NCBI RefSeq assembly: GCF_023702675.1
Contig: NZ_CP098478.1
Span: 1,240,001 to 1,304,000 of the forward strand
Origin: Acinetobacter sp. C26M
Lineage (GTDB): Bacteria; Pseudomonadota; Gammaproteobacteria; Pseudomonadales; Moraxellaceae
Direction: 5' to 3'
DNA length: 64,000 nucleotides
A program made the position numbers and the translations under genes. The notes below the pieces were generated by a model that was given only the letters and a program-made list of their open reading frames with translations, did no database searches and had not been told where the DNA came from. Below are positions 46,141 to 56,151 of the stretch, piece by piece. The first letter of the stretch is position 1. Each line of letters starts with the position of its first letter.

Positions 46141-47424
46141 ATGACCATGAAAACTCCACTTCCTGATTATTTGGCACATGTGATTGATGCCTGCGATATT
46201 GATAACAGTGGGCATCTCGCAGATTATATTCCTGAGTTAGCCAATGCCAATCCCGATCGATTAGCACTGGCATTATCTACCGTCGATGGTGAAATCTATT
46301 CTGTTGGGGATGATGAGATTGAATTTACCATTCAATCGATGTCTAAACCGTTCACTTATGCTTATGTGCTGCAACAGCTTGGGATTGATGCGGTATTAGA
46401 GAAAGTTGGGGTTGAACCTTCTGGCGAAGCCTTTAATGAAATTTCATTGGGTAAAGATCGCCGTCCTAAGAACCCGATGATTAACTCAGGTGCAATCACC
46501 ACGCATTCACTGATTCCTGTCAAAGATGACTTATCTGGTGCAGAAATTTTACGTCGATTTATGAGCGAGCTAGCAGGACGTGAACTGCAATTTGATGATG
46601 CTGTTTATGAATCTGAGGTGAAAACAGCCTATCGCAATCTCTCGATTGGTTATATGTTGCGTACGGTGGGGATTTTGGAAACTGATCCTGTTGATATTGT
46701 GAATGGCTATATTCGCCAATGCGCGATCTTGGTCACTGTCAAAGATCTAGTGCGGATGGGCAGTGTTTTTGCCAATGGTGGGGTTGATCCTAAAACTGGA
46801 AAACGCTTATTGAATCGTGCTGTGGTACGCCAAGTCCTAAGCGTGATGATGAGCTGTGGCATGTATGATGCAGCGGGGGATTGGCTGACGACGGTTGGCA
46901 TTCCTGCTAAAAGTGGTGTCGCTGGTGGAATCTTGGGCGTGTTGCCAGGTCAGGTCAGCATAGCGGCTTTTTCTCCTCGACTCGATGAACATGGCAATAG
47001 TGTACGTGGTATAGATATCTTGGAACGACTCTCTCGGGATATGGGCTTGCATTTGATGGAAGGTACACCTTCCGCGCAAACCATTGTGCAGAGTCATTAT
47101 CGCACTGGTAAAGATGCATCTTTGAGTGTGTATGTACTTCGCGGAGTATTGAAATTCACTGAAGCGGAAATGTTGTTGCGGACGTTGCAATGTGAGCCAG
47201 ACGATAGCAGTAGCATCGTGATTGATTTATCCCAGATTTCCCTAATTCATGATGTCGGAAAACGGATGTTTCTGGAAGGCATCGATCGTTTAATCGATGA
47301 TGGGCACACTTTGCTTTTAGTTGATCCTGAACAGCGTCTGGATCATGCGCGAACGCATAAAGATCGGGTCTTGCATGTTTATCAGAATCTTGAGGATTTG
47401 ATTGAGAAGCATAAAGAGCTGTAG
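46141..47424 (+). CDS. glsA: Glutaminase A with C-terminal STAS domain
   Basis: A 427-residue protein. Residues 1-305 are a beta-lactamase-like glutaminase: catalytic SxxK in IQSMSKPFTYAYV near residue 65, KNPMINSGAI near 114, and the closing loop KSGVAGGILGVLPG near 258. Residues about 325-425 are a STAS-like domain (SSIVIDLSQISLIHDVGKRMFLEG), which may mediate regulation. It hydrolyses glutamine to glutamate. The extension makes it longer than the roughly 310-residue core enzyme. It directly precedes the AT-rich insert. Confidence 0.9.
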   Translation: MTMKTPLPDYLAHVIDACDIDNSGHLADYIPELANANPDRLALALSTVDGEIYSVGDDEIEFTIQSMSKPFTYAYVLQQLGIDAVLEKVGVEPSGEAFNEISLGKDRRPKNPMINSGAITTHSLIPVKDDLSGAEILRRFMSELAGRELQFDDAVYESEVKTAYRNLSIGYMLRTVGILETDPVDIVNGYIRQCAILVTVKDLVRMGSVFANGGVDPKTGKRLLNRAVVRQVLSVMMSCGMYDAAGDWLTTVGIPAKSGVAGGILGVLPGQVSIAAFSPRLDEHGNSVRGIDILERLSRDMGLHLMEGTPSAQTIVQSHYRTGKDASLSVYVLRGVLKFTEAEMLLRTLQCEPDDSSSIVIDLSQISLIHDVGKRMFLEGIDRLIDDGHTLLLVDPEQRLDHARTHKDRVLHVYQNLEDLIEKHKEL

Positions 47425-47432
47425 TAGGAGAG

Positions 47433-47462
47433 AGCCTATATTTAAATGGTATAGGTTTTAAA
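47433..47462 (+). terminator. Weak hairpin after glsA
   Basis: AGCCTATA (47433-47440) pairs with TATAGGTT (47450-47457) with one wobble around a 9-nt loop, followed by a short T-rich stretch. It is a possible weak terminator. Confidence 0.35.
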
Positions 47463-47696
47463 TTACTATGGTGTTTTGCCTAATTAGGAATTGAGTTTCA
47501 ACATCCATTGAATGCACTTGGATGAGGTGTTTTATATGGAAAATCAAGCTAAAATATAACGTGTTTGAGTGTATAGCTGTAATATTTTTTTGCATTGAGT
47601 GTTTATAAAAAATATAAATAAAAGTTGTTTTGCTGTAGGGTTTTGTCAAATAATTATATTATAATGTTTTGGTTTTTAATTTTTTTAGGGGTGTTT

Positions 47697-48383
47697 ATGA
47701 ATATAAAAATTTTACAATTTAAAATTATTGGTTTTAAAAATGTAAAAAAAATTACAGATGTATGTTTTTCTGATGATAATGCTTCTGTGATTTTTGGTGG
47801 GAATGGTAGCGGGAAAACTACTTTTTTAAAAACATTAGCATCGTTTTTGAAACGCGATGAACATGAATTATTTGATTTGGGTGTGCTTAAAGCCGAATTG
47901 AAATTAAAGTTTAACAATGAGGAACGGAATATAGTCGTTGAGCGAAAGAAAGGTGAGGAAAAATATACATGGAATAAAGAATCAAAAATTCTTGAGGATT
48001 TAAAGTCACTTTCTCTAGGAGTTGAAAGAGGGGTTTCTACTCAAAATATTATAATACCAGAAGATTTCTTTTTTGAATATTTTAGATTTTCAAGAAATCA
48101 TTCTCTAAATATTTCCTCTAACATGGCGAGAGAAATTTCTTTTGATCTATCTCAGCGAATTAAAAATTATAACCGTATGAAAAAAAGAAGATTTAATCAT
48201 GATATGGATTTTGAAGCTAATCATTTATTTCTTCAAAATATAAAAATGGATAATATCGAAGAATTGATTTTAACAAGTTTTAGGCGAGAAAAATATAAAG
48301 CTGCGCAAAGAATTCAAAATGCATTGTTTGATACTTTGTCGGAAGTTATACATATTGATGAAAATCTAATGGTGAAAAAATGA
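47697..48383 (+). CDS. Defence-type ATPase, N-terminal part (AriA-like), frame broken
   Basis: 228 residues opening MNIKILQFKIIGFKNVKKI, with Walker A GGNGSGKTT near residue 35 and no other ATPase motifs. It is the N-lobe of an SMC/RecF/ABC-type ATPase. AGGGG precedes ATG 47697. It ends at TGA 48381-48383 just after six A's (48375-48380). The next ORF, one frame away, holds the missing signature, Walker B and H-loop. Removing a single A would fuse them into one protein of about 427 residues. GC is only about 25 percent, far below the flanks, pointing to horizontal transfer. It may be a pseudogene, a phase-variable gene, an assembly indel or a real split gene. Confidence 0.75.
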   Translation: MNIKILQFKIIGFKNVKKITDVCFSDDNASVIFGGNGSGKTTFLKTLASFLKRDEHELFDLGVLKAELKLKFNNEERNIVVERKKGEEKYTWNKESKILEDLKSLSLGVERGVSTQNIIIPEDFFFEYFRFSRNHSLNISSNMAREISFDLSQRIKNYNRMKKRRFNHDMDFEANHLFLQNIKMDNIEELILTSFRREKYKAAQRIQNALFDTLSEVIHIDENLMVKK

Positions 48384-48396
48384 TGAATATATAAAT

Positions 48397-48981
48397 ATGA
48401 GTTTTGATAATACTTTTTTTGAAATTTTGATTGAAAAAAAGAATCAAATAATAGAATCTATTAGTAGCTCAGAACATAATAGTTTTAAAAGTGTTATTGT
48501 TAATATTTTGGAAAATATTGAAAATAAAGACTATCAAAGAAAAATTAAGGAAAACATTCTTCTTAAAAAAATGTTTAAAAATATTATAGATGAACTTGAA
48601 AATGAGGAATTAAATTTAAGTTCAATAAACTATTTAGTTGATACCTTTAATTTGTTTTTAACAGAAGGTAAAAAGATAGAAGTAAAATTGAATGAGATAA
48701 ATGTTAAAATTGGTGATGCTAGTCATTCTATACATGAGCTATCTAGTGGTGAACGACATATGCTGACTTTTTTGAGTCTTGTATTATTTGTTGGAAATGG
48801 TAGAAATTTTTTAATTATTGACGAGCCTGAAATATCATTGAATATGAAATGGCAGAGACAGTTAATTGATTTATTTAAAATAATGCTTCCTAATGTTCAA
48901 ATTATTGTTGCATCACACTCTCCTTTTTTGGCTAAAAATAAACCAGAAATGTTATGTAAATATAAGAATGGAGAGTTCTAA
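48397..48981 (+). CDS. Defence-type ATPase, C-terminal part (AriA-like)
   Basis: 194 residues with an ABC signature ELSSGERHMLTFL near residue 115, Walker B FLIIDEPEISLN near 139 and an H-loop IVASHSPF near 169. It has no Walker A, so it is the second half of the ATPase begun at 47697. The ATG is 14 bp after the preceding stop with no Shine-Dalgarno, so separate translation would rely on re-initiation. It lies 2 bp before the DUF4435 gene. Coiled, Lys/Glu-rich helices fill residues 10-95. Confidence 0.75.
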   Translation: MSFDNTFFEILIEKKNQIIESISSSEHNSFKSVIVNILENIENKDYQRKIKENILLKKMFKNIIDELENEELNLSSINYLVDTFNLFLTEGKKIEVKLNEINVKIGDASHSIHELSSGERHMLTFLSLVLFVGNGRNFLIIDEPEISLNMKWQRQLIDLFKIMLPNVQIIVASHSPFLAKNKPEMLCKYKNGEF

Positions 48982-48983
48982 AA

Positions 48984-49886
48984 ATGGACATGCTTCTTGA
49001 AGCTGATGAACTAATCACTATCGCAATTATGCAAGAGCAGCCAATTCTCATGGTTGAGGGGATAGATGATATACCTATATATAAGAAAATATTAACTACA
49101 ATTCCAATTGATTGTGAGGTTTATTGTTCTGAGCATATAGCAGATATTGAACCTGGTTGTAGAGGTGTGAAAAAAATTATTTCTATTATTAATGAGCAAC
49201 ATCCTATTAATCTAGCTAAAAAATATTTACTTGGAATAGTAGATAAAGATGTAAGTGATTTTAGAGGTGAAATTGAGGATTTAGAAAATTTATTATTCAC
49301 TATTTATTACTCTATGGAGTCTCATTTAGTTAATGATGCCGTTTTAAAAAAAATATTTTCAAACTTTTTGTACGCAACTGAGGAAAGTGTTTCAGATTTT
49401 TTAATATCAGATTTTTGGGATTTTTTTTATAATGAATGTGAGGTTTTATATTTGGCATCTGTCGAAGCATTAAAAAACTCATGCGATAATAAGGTGGAGT
49501 CATTATTTTCTTATTCATCTGATTATAAAGGTATAAAAAATGAAAACATTAAAAAATCTTTGAATGATAATAAAATCAACAGCTTGCTTTTTGCTCACTC
49601 TAAAGGTGTGAGTTTTGAAATTGAATCTTTGAAAAGGATATGTAAGGGGAAGTGGTTTTTAGATTACTTGTGTGAAAAAATATCTTATTATATTATTAAT
49701 GAAATAAATTTATGTTTAATTAAAGAAACACAATGTGATATGTGTAAGTTGGGTAAGTGTTATGCTTGTTATTTTAAATATAGAGTTAGGCCAAATAAAG
49801 AGGCTGTAGGATCTAATATTTATGCTTATGTAGAATATGGTGATTTTGAATTTTTAAATATAAGAATGCTGAAAAATTTTTCTTAA
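48984..49886 (+). CDS. DUF4435 / TOPRIM-like protein (AriB-like effector)
   Basis: A 300-residue protein with PILMVEGIDDIPIY near residue 20 and LLGIVDKDVSDF near residue 84, which supply the Glu and D-x-D acidic residues of a TOPRIM-type metal site as in DUF4435 and OLD nucleases. In PARIS systems a DUF4435 protein (AriB) is the toxic effector held by the ATPase AriA. Near residue 250 there is a Cys cluster C-x2-C-x4-C-x2-C (CDMCKLGKCYACY) suited to binding zinc. GGAGAG provides the ribosome site. A strong terminator follows. AT-rich like its partner. Confidence 0.78.
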   Translation: MDMLLEADELITIAIMQEQPILMVEGIDDIPIYKKILTTIPIDCEVYCSEHIADIEPGCRGVKKIISIINEQHPINLAKKYLLGIVDKDVSDFRGEIEDLENLLFTIYYSMESHLVNDAVLKKIFSNFLYATEESVSDFLISDFWDFFYNECEVLYLASVEALKNSCDNKVESLFSYSSDYKGIKNENIKKSLNDNKINSLLFAHSKGVSFEIESLKRICKGKWFLDYLCEKISYYIINEINLCLIKETQCDMCKLGKCYACYFKYRVRPNKEAVGSNIYAYVEYGDFEFLNIRMLKNFS

Positions 49887-49890
49887 TACC

Positions 49891-49917
49891 TCCCCCTCAA
49901 TTGAGGGGGATTTTTCT
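49891..49917 (+). terminator. Terminator of the defence-like module
   Basis: A perfect 20-bp palindrome at 49891-49910 (TCCCCCTC, AATT, GAGGGGGA) followed by a T-run. It closes the module before the convergent metH. Confidence 0.88.
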
Positions 49918-49924
49918 TTATAAT

Positions 49925-52900
49925 TTACGCAATCGAATCATCTAAATTCGGTGCTAACCAGCGCTTCGCTTCATCCAGTGTCCAGCCTTTACGTTTTGCA
50001 TAATCCTCAAGCTGATCTTGAGAAATCTTGCCTACGTTAAAGTATTCACTGTCAGGGTGCGAATAATAGAAACCACTGACAGACGAAGGCGGCATCATCG
50101 CAAAGTGTTCAGTCAACTTTGTACCGATTTTCGCTTCCGAACCTAACCAGTCAAATAACACTGCTTTTTCAGAATGCTCTGGGCAAGCAGGATAACCTGG
50201 TGCAGGACGAATACCGACATACTTCTCTTTGATCAATTCTTCATTGCCCAAAGTCTCATCAGCCTTATAGCCCCAGAACTCTTTACGGATACGCTCATGC
50301 AAGTGCTCGGCAAAAGCTTCAGCAAAACGATCGGCCAAAGACTGAACCAAGATCGCTGAATAATCATCACCTTTGGCTTTATATTCATTTGCCAATTCTT
50401 CAGCACCAAAGATCGATACAGTGAAACCACCAAGATAATCGGTATTGTCTTTAGAAGTACTAATAAAGTCTGCTAAAGATAAATTTGGTTTGCCTGTGAC
50501 TTTGTCAGATTGCTGACGAATATGCTCAAAGGTATGCGTAACCTTTTGACCCGCTTCGTCAAACACGCTGACGGTATCTGCGCCTGTACGTTGTGCAGGG
50601 TATAAACCAAATACAGCACGCGCATCGAAACGATTATTCTCGATAATATCTTTCAACATCGCTTGTGCTTGGTTATACAAATCAGTAGCCGCTTCACCGA
50701 CCACTTCATCTGTCAGGATTTTTGGGAATTTACCCGCCAAGCTCCAAGAGATAAAGAATGGCGTCCAGTCAAAGTATTCAACCAAGGTCGCCAATGGATA
50801 ATTGGTAATGACTTGCGTACCTAAACTATTTGGAATTGGTGGCACATAGTTTTCATCCACCTTAAAACCATTTTCAATCGATTCGGCATAGCTGAGTTTG
50901 GCTGCTTTCGGTTGCTTGTTGGCTAAACGTTCACGAATCTTGGCATATTCAGCACGATGCTCGGCAATAAAATTACCACGCATTTCTTTCGAGAGTAGGG
51001 TAGTTGCTACACCGACCGCACGAGAGGCATCGGCCACATAAATCACGGCATCATTTTGATACTGAGGATCAATCTTCACGGCAGTATGGGCTTTCGATGT
51101 GGTTGCACCACCAATTAACAGTGGAATGTTAAAGCCTTTGCGCTGCATTTCTTTGGCAACAAACACCATTTCATCCAAAGACGGAGTGATCAAACCAGAC
51201 AAACCGATGATGTCACATTTCTCATCAATCGCAGTTTGCAGGATTTTTTCCGCAGGTACCATTACCCCAAGATCAACAATGTCATAACCATTACAGCCCA
51301 AGACCACGCCTACGATATTTTTACCAATATCATGTACGTCACCTTTTACGGTTGCCATCAAAACACGACCTTTGGATTGTGCATTGCCTTTTTCAGCTTC
51401 GATGTAAGGGTTCAGCCATGCAACAGCTTGTTTCATTACACGCGCAGATTTCACCACTTGTGGCAGGAACATTTTACCCGAACCGAATAAATCACCGACC
51501 ACGTTCATACCATCCATCAATGCGCCTTCAATCACATCAAGAGGACGGTTGGCTTTTAAGCGGGCTTCTTCAGTATCTTCATCAATATAGGTAGTGATAC
51601 CTTTAACTAAGGCATATTCAAGACGTTTTTCTACCGACTCATTGCGCCATTCAAGGTTTTCAGCTTCACGCTGTGCGCCACTATGACCACGGAATTTTTC
51701 TGCGACTTCAAGCAGTTTTTCTGTAGCGTTTTGACCTGATTCACCTTGGTTTTGGTTCAGAACAACATCTTCAACCGCATCTTTTAGTTCTTTTGGAATA
51801 TCATCGTAAATCGCCATTTGACCAGCGTTCACGATCCCCATGGTCATGCCTTGTTTAATGGCATGGTAAAGGAATACTGAGTGAATCGCTTCACGCACAG
51901 GCTCATTACCACGGAAGGAGAACGAAACGTTAGAGACACCGCCTGAGATCATGGCATGTGGCAAGTTCTGTTTGATCCAACCTGTGGCTTCAATAAAATC
52001 GACGCCATAGTTGTTGTGTTCTTCGATCCCTGTCGCCACGGCAAACACGTTCGGGTCAAAAATGATATCTTCAGCAGGAAAGCCCACTTCATTGACGAGA
52101 ACATCATAAGAACGTTTACAAATTTCACGCTTACGTGCAGCGGTATCGGCCTGACCTGTTTCATCAAAGGCCATCACAATGATCGCAGCACCGTACTGAC
52201 GGCATAGGCGAGCTTTTTCGACAAACTCGTCATAACCTTCTTTCAATGAAATTGAGTTAACAACAGGTTTACCTTGGACACATTTTAAACCTGCTTCAAT
52301 GATTTCCCATTTTGATGAGTCAATCATGATTGGTACACGAGAGATATCTGGCTCAGATGCAACTAGATTGAGGAAATGCACCATCGCATTTTGCGAATCC
52401 AGCATCCCTTCATCCATATTGATGTCGATGATCTGTGCGCCAGCTTCAACTTGTTGCTGAGCTACTTCTAAAGCTTCGGCAAACTTTTCTTCACGGATGA
52501 GACGCAGGAATTTTTTTGAACCCGTCACGTTGGTACGTTCACCGACATTGACGAACAGTGAATCATCATAAATGTTAAATGGCTCTAAACCACTTAAACG
52601 GCAGGCTGGTTTGGTTTCTGGAATTTGACGTGGCTGAATGTCTTTGACTGCATTATAGATGGCGCGAATATGATCTGGTGTGGTACCACAGCAACCGCCT
52701 GTGATATTAATTAAACCACTTTCAGCAAATTCTTTGATGAATGCAGCTGTTTGTTCAGGTGTTTCATCATATTCACCAAAGGCATTCGGTAAACCTGCGT
52801 TTGGATGGGCAGAGACAAAAGTATCAGCAACATCAGCAATGGTTTTTACGTGTGGGCGCATCGCGTCTGCACCCAAGGCACAGTTAAAACCGATTGAGAG

Positions 52901-53611
52901 TAAATCACCGTGACGTACTGAGTTCCAAAACGCTTCTGCAGTTTGACCTGTTAAGGTACGACCTGATGCATCGGTAATGGTGCCTGAAATCATCAACGGT
53001 AGTTCATGACCAATTTGCTTGAATACTTCTTTGACTGCGAAGATCGCGGCTTTACAGTTCAAAGTATCAAACACAGTTTCGATCAAGAGAATGTCTGCAC
53101 CACCTTCAATCAAGGCATGGGCAGCTTCAATATAATTTTCTTTGAGTTCATCAAAAGTAATATTACGGAATGCAGGGTCGTTCACATTCGGGGAAATCGA
53201 ACAAGTACGTGAGGTTGGGCCAAGGACACCTGCCACAAAACGTGGTTTCTCTGGAGTTGAGTATTTTTCACATGCTGCTTTGGCTAAGCGTGCTGCTTCG
53301 CGGTTGATCTCTGGAACAAGGTCTTCCATGTGGTAGTCAGACATTGAAACACGGGTGCCGTTAAAGCTGTTGGTTTCAATAATGTCTGCACCTGCATCTA
53401 AGTAGGCTTCATGGATGCCCTGAATAATCTGCGGTTGGGTTAAAACCAATAAGTCGTTATTACCTTTTAGGTCTGATGCCCAGTCTGCAAAACGTTCACC
53501 ACGGTAATCTTCTTCTTCTAATTTATGGCGTTGAATCATGGTTCCCATTGCACCATCAATAATCAGGATGCGTTGGGTAAGAAGTGATTGTAGGGTGGTA
53601 AGCGTGGACAT
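49925..53611 (-). CDS. metH: Cobalamin-dependent methionine synthase
   Basis: 1228 residues with all four modules. Homocysteine-binding barrel: [10 protein letters not shown] near residue 19, zinc Cys in [11 protein letters not shown] near 310. Folate-binding barrel: [13 protein letters not shown] near 355. B12 domain: [13 protein letters not shown] near 755, whose His ligates cobalt. Activation domain: [12 protein letters not shown] near 1135. It methylates homocysteine to methionine using 5-methyl-THF. No B12 or SAM riboswitch was recognised upstream. Confidence 0.97.
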   Translation of the reverse strand: MSTLTTLQSLLTQRILIIDGAMGTMIQRHKLEEEDYRGERFADWASDLKGNNDLLVLTQPQIIQGIHEAYLDAGADIIETNSFNGTRVSMSDYHMEDLVPEINREAARLAKAACEKYSTPEKPRFVAGVLGPTSRTCSISPNVNDPAFRNITFDELKENYIEAAHALIEGGADILLIETVFDTLNCKAAIFAVKEVFKQIGHELPLMISGTITDASGRTLTGQTAEAFWNSVRHGDLLSIGFNCALGADAMRPHVKTIADVADTFVSAHPNAGLPNAFGEYDETPEQTAAFIKEFAESGLINITGGCCGTTPDHIRAIYNAVKDIQPRQIPETKPACRLSGLEPFNIYDDSLFVNVGERTNVTGSKKFLRLIREEKFAEALEVAQQQVEAGAQIIDINMDEGMLDSQNAMVHFLNLVASEPDISRVPIMIDSSKWEIIEAGLKCVQGKPVVNSISLKEGYDEFVEKARLCRQYGAAIIVMAFDETGQADTAARKREICKRSYDVLVNEVGFPAEDIIFDPNVFAVATGIEEHNNYGVDFIEATGWIKQNLPHAMISGGVSNVSFSFRGNEPVREAIHSVFLYHAIKQGMTMGIVNAGQMAIYDDIPKELKDAVEDVVLNQNQGESGQNATEKLLEVAEKFRGHSGAQREAENLEWRNESVEKRLEYALVKGITTYIDEDTEEARLKANRPLDVIEGALMDGMNVVGDLFGSGKMFLPQVVKSARVMKQAVAWLNPYIEAEKGNAQSKGRVLMATVKGDVHDIGKNIVGVVLGCNGYDIVDLGVMVPAEKILQTAIDEKCDIIGLSGLITPSLDEMVFVAKEMQRKGFNIPLLIGGATTSKAHTAVKIDPQYQNDAVIYVADASRAVGVATTLLSKEMRGNFIAEHRAEYAKIRERLANKQPKAAKLSYAESIENGFKVDENYVPPIPNSLGTQVITNYPLATLVEYFDWTPFFISWSLAGKFPKILTDEVVGEAATDLYNQAQAMLKDIIENNRFDARAVFGLYPAQRTGADTVSVFDEAGQKVTHTFEHIRQQSDKVTGKPNLSLADFISTSKDNTDYLGGFTVSIFGAEELANEYKAKGDDYSAILVQSLADRFAEAFAEHLHERIRKEFWGYKADETLGNEELIKEKYVGIRPAPGYPACPEHSEKAVLFDWLGSEAKIGTKLTEHFAMMPPSSVSGFYYSHPDSEYFNVGKISQDQLEDYAKRKGWTLDEAKRWLAPNLDDSIA

Positions 53612-54049
53612 TCAGAAACCCCAGTCGATGATCAAGATAAAAAGCAGGGGCATTGTAACAGAAGCTACGTCAAAGCGCGTATTTTCAGCAACTCAGAACA
53701 GTGATTCATCGGGTCATTTAGAAAATGTCATAAAATGTTCATCAAGTTGTCACAATTGAATTGAATAATGCTTAAAAAGAAAACATCCAGTTCGAAATGT
53801 GACAGTTTAATGTCATATTTCGTAGCGTTTGTTGCAAAATCAGACAAACAGTTCTAGCGCTGTTTTTGGTTTTATAATGCATTGTTTTTTATTAATTAAA
53901 ATAAAAAATAAGGTGGATTTATTACTGAGAAATACAAAAAAATGTGATGAAAACATGAAATTTTGGCTTTATGTGACAGTCCTTTGTCATATAATTGTCA
54001 TAATTTAATTAAACAATACAGGGGATTTTATTATCCTCTAACCGTCTAC
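53612..54049. promoter_or_regulatory. Divergent metH / phosphate transporter promoter region
   Basis: A 438-bp AT-rich intergenic region holding a Pho box (53984-54001). I see no riboswitch fold on the metH side. No ORF is credible; a frame can be read from TTG 53963, but it crosses the Pho box. Confidence 0.5.
53984..54001 (+). promoter_or_regulatory. Pho box upstream of the phosphate transporter
   Basis: TTGTCAT-ATAA-TTGTCAT: two 7-bp repeats spaced 11 bp apart with a 4-bp A/T gap, followed by AATT. This is the PhoB binding pattern (CTGTCAT repeats) in the correct orientation 49 bp before ATG 54050. It implies induction under phosphate limitation. Confidence 0.7.
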
Positions 54050-55681
54050 ATGAATTCTAATCTTCCTCCTGTTTCGGATTCACCGCTTGCCAGCTCTCAG
54101 GCAAAATCGACGAATGTACATGTACCAACACCGAAATTCTTTATGCCGGTGTTTTTGACAATTATTGTTGCAACACTGATTTATATCGGTTTTCAGCTTA
54201 GTGCTGACTTGGCACATGTACCGCCTTTAAGTTTATATTCAGTTATTCTTTTATCGACGGCACTTTTCATTGCTTTAGGCTTTGAATTTGTAAATGGTTT
54301 TCACGATACGGCGAACGCTGTAGCGACGGTTATTTATACCAATGCATTGCCTGCTCCAGCAGCAGTGATGTGGGCTGGTTTCTGTAACTTCCTTGGGGTT
54401 ATGGTGGCGAGTGGCGCAGTAGCGTACGGTATTATTGCATTGCTCCCAGTAGAAATGATCATGAATGTCGGCAGTGGTGCTGGCTTTGCGATGGTTTTTG
54501 CACTATTAATCGCGGCAATCCTATGGAATTTAGGAACGTGGTTTTTGGGGATTCCTGCATCAAGTTCACATACCTTAATCGGTTCGATTTTGGGTGTGGG
54601 CATTATGAACCATATCTTGAATGCTTCAGCTGGTGCGACCAGTAGTGGTATCGATATGGATCAGGTGATTAAAGTAGGTAAGGCTTTACTATTCTCTCCA
54701 TTGATTGGTTTTGCATTTGCAGCGATTCTCTTCTTATTGGTGAAGAAAGTATTTAAACGCCAAATGGAGCTGTTTCAGCCACCAGAAGGCAATAAGCCAC
54801 CACCACCACTGATTCGTGCAATCTTAATTTTTACCTGTACGGGTGTAAGTTTTGCGCACGGTTCAAACGATGGTCAAAAAGGCATGGGCCTGATCATGTT
54901 GATCTTAATCGGCTTGGTTCCATTGGCTTATTCATTGAATAAAAACCTGGATGCACAGCATTTACAGTCTTTTGAACAGCTCTCTGCAAAAACGGCGACG
55001 GTTTTAAATGTCAATCAGAACGAGTTGACTGATGAAAAGGCGCGTGAAGTATTAACGAAATATATCCAAACTAAAGAACAAACGGCTGAAGTTGTGCCTG
55101 CGCTAGCAAGTATGACTGAGCACTTGGGTACACGTGTTGCTGGCTATGGCGATCTTAAGGCGATTCCTGAAGCTGCTGTTAGCGAAATCCGCAACGACAT
55201 GTATTTAAGTACCACGACGTTCAAACGTTTAGATAAAGCGGAAGCTTTACCAGAAATGGATAAAGACCAAGCTAAAGTTGTTAAAGAATATCGTAGTAGC
55301 CTAGATTCGTTCCTTCAATATATTCCAAACTGGGTGAAAGTTGCAGTTGCACTAGCACTTGGCTTAGGTACGATGGTGGGTTGGAAGCGTATTGTGGTAA
55401 CTGTTGGTGAGCGTATTGGTAAGAACCACATGACTTATGGTCAAGGGATGTCTGCTGAGCTTGTAGCAATGAGTACAATTGCAGCAGCGGACGGTCTGGG
55501 TATGCCAGTATCAACCACACACGTGTTAAACAGTGCGGTTGCGGGTACGATGGTTGCCAATAAGTCAGGTTTGAACTTCGCTACAGTGAAGACGATTCTT
55601 TCTGCTTGGATCTTTACTTTACCAGCGACAATTACATTATCTGGTGGTTTGTACTGGTTATTCCTACAGTTCGTTTCATAA
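54050..55681 (+). CDS. pit: PiT-family inorganic phosphate transporter
   Basis: About 543 residues. The PiT repeats are FEFVNGFHDTANAVATVIY near residue 80 and TGVSFAHGSNDGQKGMGL near residue 265. About 11-12 helices flank a soluble insertion of about 130 residues (residues 300-435). An open frame begins at TTG 53963, but that would overlap the Pho box, so ATG 54050 is chosen; its ribosome site is poor. The Pho box is unusual for PiT transporters, which are often constitutive, low-affinity carriers. Confidence 0.9.
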   Translation: MNSNLPPVSDSPLASSQAKSTNVHVPTPKFFMPVFLTIIVATLIYIGFQLSADLAHVPPLSLYSVILLSTALFIALGFEFVNGFHDTANAVATVIYTNALPAPAAVMWAGFCNFLGVMVASGAVAYGIIALLPVEMIMNVGSGAGFAMVFALLIAAILWNLGTWFLGIPASSSHTLIGSILGVGIMNHILNASAGATSSGIDMDQVIKVGKALLFSPLIGFAFAAILFLLVKKVFKRQMELFQPPEGNKPPPPLIRAILIFTCTGVSFAHGSNDGQKGMGLIMLILIGLVPLAYSLNKNLDAQHLQSFEQLSAKTATVLNVNQNELTDEKAREVLTKYIQTKEQTAEVVPALASMTEHLGTRVAGYGDLKAIPEAAVSEIRNDMYLSTTTFKRLDKAEALPEMDKDQAKVVKEYRSSLDSFLQYIPNWVKVAVALALGLGTMVGWKRIVVTVGERIGKNHMTYGQGMSAELVAMSTIAAADGLGMPVSTTHVLNSAVAGTMVANKSGLNFATVKTILSAWIFTLPATITLSGGLYWLFLQFVS

Positions 55682-55710
55682 TGCTGAGTTGTTAAATTCA
55701 GATATGATTT

Positions 55711-55740
55711 AAAGGCTTTGCTTCGGCAAAGCCTTTTTTA
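55711..55740 (+). terminator. Terminator of the phosphate transporter
   Basis: AAAGGCTTTGC (55711-55721), TTCG tetraloop, GCAAAGCCTTT, then a T-run: a textbook hairpin. Confidence 0.92.
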
Positions 55741-56106
55741 TATAAGTTGATTTTTGCTTCTTAGTCATTCCATGAATGAATTAGTTTGCGAGTGTATAGC
55801 TTGGCTGGATGCAAGTACCAAACACATACAATGATGTTTAGGGATGTTTGCATATTGCGGGTAGGGAAATAAGCGGAAGTACAGTAGGGATGGGCTGAGG
55901 ATTGTTTAAAACAAGCTAAATAAAATAGGTTTTATTCCCCAAAAGAGGAATAGTTTTCCGATGATGTTATCCGTTAGTATCAATAGACAGATCGTGCTAG
56001 GTTGTGTTTTTAATTCTAATAATAAGTATAAAGCGTTGTTCTTTTTACACTCCGCCATTCTCCGATATAGAGAGTGGCTTTTTTTATACCTAAAAAACAG
56101 AAGCAA

Positions 56107-56137
56107 TAAAAAAGAGCTGTCGAAACAGCTCTTTTTG
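56107..56137 (-). terminator. Terminator of the Tim44-domain gene
   Basis: AAAAAAGAGCTGT (56107-56119), loop CGAA, ACAGCTCTTTTT (56124-56135). It lies 14 bp after the leftward stop at 56152. Confidence 0.85.
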
Positions 56138-56151
56138 TCCAATCAAAGCAG

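Larger units (their letters stand above)
55682..56151. other. Gene-poor interval
   Basis: A 470-bp interval between the convergent phosphate transporter and Tim44-domain genes. It holds two terminators (55711 and 56107). The rest shows no credible ORF, repeat or RNA. Confidence 0.5.

Noticed and set aside
53612..53962. Possible B12 or SAM riboswitch before metH
   Set aside because: No B12-box or SAM-I core sequence could be recognised; left as plain promoter region.
55906..56142. 78-residue leftward ORF before the Tim44-domain gene
   Set aside because: Overlaps the Tim44 terminator and has no start signal; likely chance.
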